NCBI GenBank assembly: GCA_021846095.1
Contig: JAJZCO010000002.1
Coordinates: forward strand, 1-34,470
Direction of reading: 5' to 3'
Origin: a bacterium
GTDB taxonomy: Bacteria; Patescibacteriota; Saccharimonadia; Saccharimonadales; UBA4665
Length of the DNA stretch: 34,470 nt
Positions 32,806 through 34,470 of this stretch are shown here, in pieces. Both the position numbers and the translations under genes were made by a program. The notes beneath the pieces were generated by a model. It was not told the DNA's origin, made no database searches, and saw nothing but the letters and a program-made list of their open reading frames with translations. How positions within the stretch are numbered: the stretch's first letter is position 1; each line of letters begins with the position of its first letter.

Positions 32806-34155
32806 ATGCCTAAAAAAAATGCGCCACAAAACCTAGAAGCAGAAGCCAGTTTACTAGGAGCTATTTTAATCGACCCTGAAGCAATTGTTAAAATTGCTGA
32901 TTTAATTAATCCAGAAGATTTTTTTGAACCAAAACATCAAAAAATTTATCAGGCGATTACAAAATTGTATGATAAACATGAAGCAATTGATGTATTAACT
33001 GTGTCTAATGAATTAAAGAATGATAATTCACTGGATATTGTCGGTGGTCCATCTTATTTAACCGAATTGACTAACTACGTTCCGACCGCCACACATGTTG
33101 AAGAATATGGTAATATAGTTGCTCAAAAATCGTTTAGACGTAGACTGATTAGAGCCTCGCAAGAAATTTCAGAACTAAGCAACGATGAATCAAAAGAATT
33201 TAAAGAACTTATTGAAGAAGCAGAAACAAAAATTTTTGATGTTTCACAGAAACAAATTAAACAAAATGTGATCTCATTAGAAACAATCTTAGCCGAAAGT
33301 TTTGATCGTTTGGACGATTTGCATAAAGATAAAAAAAAGATTAGGGGTATTCCAACTAATTTCAAAGACTTAGACGATAAATTGGCTGGTTTTCAAAGGT
33401 CTGATTTAATCATTTTAGCGGCAAGACCATCGATGGGTAAAACAGCTTTGGCTTTAAATTTTGCCCATAATATCGCCATTAAGTCTCACCAACCTGTTTT
33501 AATATTTAGCTTGGAAATGTCCAAGGAACAATTAGTGGACAGATTGTTATCAATGGAATCAGGAGTTGATGCTTGGGCCTTAAGAACTGGCAATTTAACA
33601 GATTCAGACTTTGAAAAAATCGGAACAGCTATGGGAACATTATCTGAAGCTCCGATTTTTATCGATGATTCTCCCGGTATAACGGTTGGTGACTTACGAA
33701 CAAAAGCTCGCCGAGAAGCTCACAAAAGGTCCTTAGGACTGATAATAGTTGACTACCTACAATTAATGAGTGGTTCCAGGAAATTTGGGTCCGATGGTAA
33801 TCGAGTTCAAGAGATTAGCGAAATATCAAGATCCCTAAAAATAATAGCTAGGGAATTAAATGTTCCTGTTCTAGCACTATCTCAATTAAGTAGATCCGTT
33901 GAAAGTCGATCACCCCAGATTCCACAATTAGCTGATTTGCGTGAATCAGGCTCAATTGAACAAGACGCTGACGTCGTGGCATTTATATACCGAGAAGAAT
34001 ATTATAACAGCGAAACAGATCGAAAAAAAATAACAGATATTTTAATTAAAAAACATCGTAACGGCCCAACTGGAAGTGTTGAATTATACTTTGATGATGA
34101 AAAACAACGTTTTAGATCAATCGATAAAAAACATTCTGACCCTTTTAATAAATAA
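32806..34155 (+). CDS. dnaB: Replicative DNA helicase
   Basis: Hexameric helicase that unwinds DNA ahead of the fork. At 449 residues it is full length. The N-terminal collar starts NLEAEASLLGAILIDPEAI; the RecA-like motor has Walker A ARPSMGKTAL (about 206-215), FSLEMSKEQLVDRL, Walker B IIVDYLQLM, SQLSRSVESR and LRESGSIEQDADVV, all textbook DnaB motifs. There is no intein and no unusual insertion. It follows dnaX by 22 nt, lacks a Shine-Dalgarno site and is followed after 2 nt by a membrane-protein gene, so three genes may be cotranscribed. Confidence 0.98.
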   Translation: MPKKNAPQNLEAEASLLGAILIDPEAIVKIADLINPEDFFEPKHQKIYQAITKLYDKHEAIDVLTVSNELKNDNSLDIVGGPSYLTELTNYVPTATHVEEYGNIVAQKSFRRRLIRASQEISELSNDESKEFKELIEEAETKIFDVSQKQIKQNVISLETILAESFDRLDDLHKDKKKIRGIPTNFKDLDDKLAGFQRSDLIILAARPSMGKTALALNFAHNIAIKSHQPVLIFSLEMSKEQLVDRLLSMESGVDAWALRTGNLTDSDFEKIGTAMGTLSEAPIFIDDSPGITVGDLRTKARREAHKRSLGLIIVDYLQLMSGSRKFGSDGNRVQEISEISRSLKIIARELNVPVLALSQLSRSVESRSPQIPQLADLRESGSIEQDADVVAFIYREEYYNSETDRKKITDILIKKHRNGPTGSVELYFDDEKQRFRSIDKKHSDPFNK

Positions 34156-34157
34156 TC

Positions 34158-34470
34158 ATGCGATTTAAAAAGATACATAAATATTTATCTCAATTATTTA
34201 TAAATAACTTTCTGATGTTACTTATTATCTTTTTGGCTGTAATCAGCTATATTTATTATCTCGGTACAATACCTAACATAAATCTTACTTTTATGAATTA
34301 TTCAGGTACTTTACATGGTTTAATTAATGATCCAATCAATTTACCTTACAAATTTTTACAAATTGCTGTCTCTGGATTACATTTGGGAGGCAACATATTT
34401 TCTACTCGGCTGCCATCAGCAATAATAGCCATAATTACGGTCATAATAGTTTATATTGTTTTACAAAATT
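34158..34470 (+). CDS. Membrane protein, GT39/ArnT-like, 3' end outside window
   Basis: A partial ORF of 104 codons running off the right edge. Residues about 14-32 form a strong membrane helix (INNFLMLLIIFLAVISYIYY). A loop follows, then GLHLGGNIFSTRLPSAIIAIITVIIVYIV. The RLPSA-plus-helix pattern is typical of GT39/ArnT/PMT polyprenyl-phosphate sugar transferases. The DE motif usual in the first external loop is not evident in what can be seen, so the assignment is tentative. It begins 2 nt after the dnaB stop and has no Shine-Dalgarno site of its own. Confidence 0.6.
   Translation, partial: MRFKKIHKYLSQLFINNFLMLLIIFLAVISYIYYLGTIPNINLTFMNYSGTLHGLINDPINLPYKFLQIAVSGLHLGGNIFSTRLPSAIIAIITVIIVYIVLQN

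Overview
The window reads as a low-GC chromosomal segment from a reduced-genome bacterium, most likely a member of the Candidate Phyla Radiation (Patescibacteria); Candidatus Saccharibacteria is my best but unproven guess. The reasons are the small, tightly packed genes, many start codons lying only a few bases after a TATAAT-type -10 box (probable leaderless mRNAs), CPR-style cut-down proteins (zinc-less L33, DnaX without its zinc module, a short MprF), a DUF2779 nuclease, and a GT4-GH57-GH15 glucan trio. TGA ends real genes (550, 8650 and 27182), so this is code 11 and not the TGA=Gly code of SR1/Gracilibacteria. No phage, IS element or CRISPR array was seen.

Layout. 1-2072 (+): end of an RluA-type pseudouridine synthase, clamp-loader delta' subunit and a TPR protein. 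2109-2491 (+): four tRNAs (Thr-TGT, two identical Tyr-GTA, Thr-GGT), then a probable ~80-nt ncRNA or attenuated leader and rpmG. 2964-13790 (-): GH15, GH57 and GT4 (one operon), then GDPD, 3-methyladenine glycosylase and LmbE-type deacetylase (a second operon), an unknown protein, a DUF2779 nuclease and a P3A-type ATPase. 13849-18881 (+): MMPL exporter, then (past a tRNA-Trp on the minus strand) a P-loop kinase, a YgjP metallopeptidase and an orphan PAS histidine kinase. 18882-22021 (-): membrane GT2, then a looser patch with a decayed gene, a Nudix hydrolase and an unknown ORF that looks frameshifted. 22188-31271 (+): secE-nusG-rplK-rplA and rplJ-rplL, split by an opposite-strand mprF and by dcd-tmk/thyX, followed by a conserved-looking unknown gene beside rplL. 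31344-34470 (+): dnaX, dnaB and the start of a GT39-like membrane protein.

How the genes fit together. The ribosomal part carries its expected controls: a clear L10 leader before rplJ and a candidate L1-binding leader before rplK. Dcd, ThyX and Tmk form a compact dCTP to dUMP to dTMP to dTDP route, with Tmk and two ThyX-like modules fused in one polypeptide. The carbohydrate operon encodes a glucan-synthase-like GT4 beside two glucan-degrading hydrolases, suggesting turnover of an intracellular alpha-glucan. The most interesting points are the Tmk-ThyX-ThyX fusion, in which the two ThyX modules have lost different catalytic residues, the unknown two-barrel-like protein beside rplL, and the widespread leaderless promoters.
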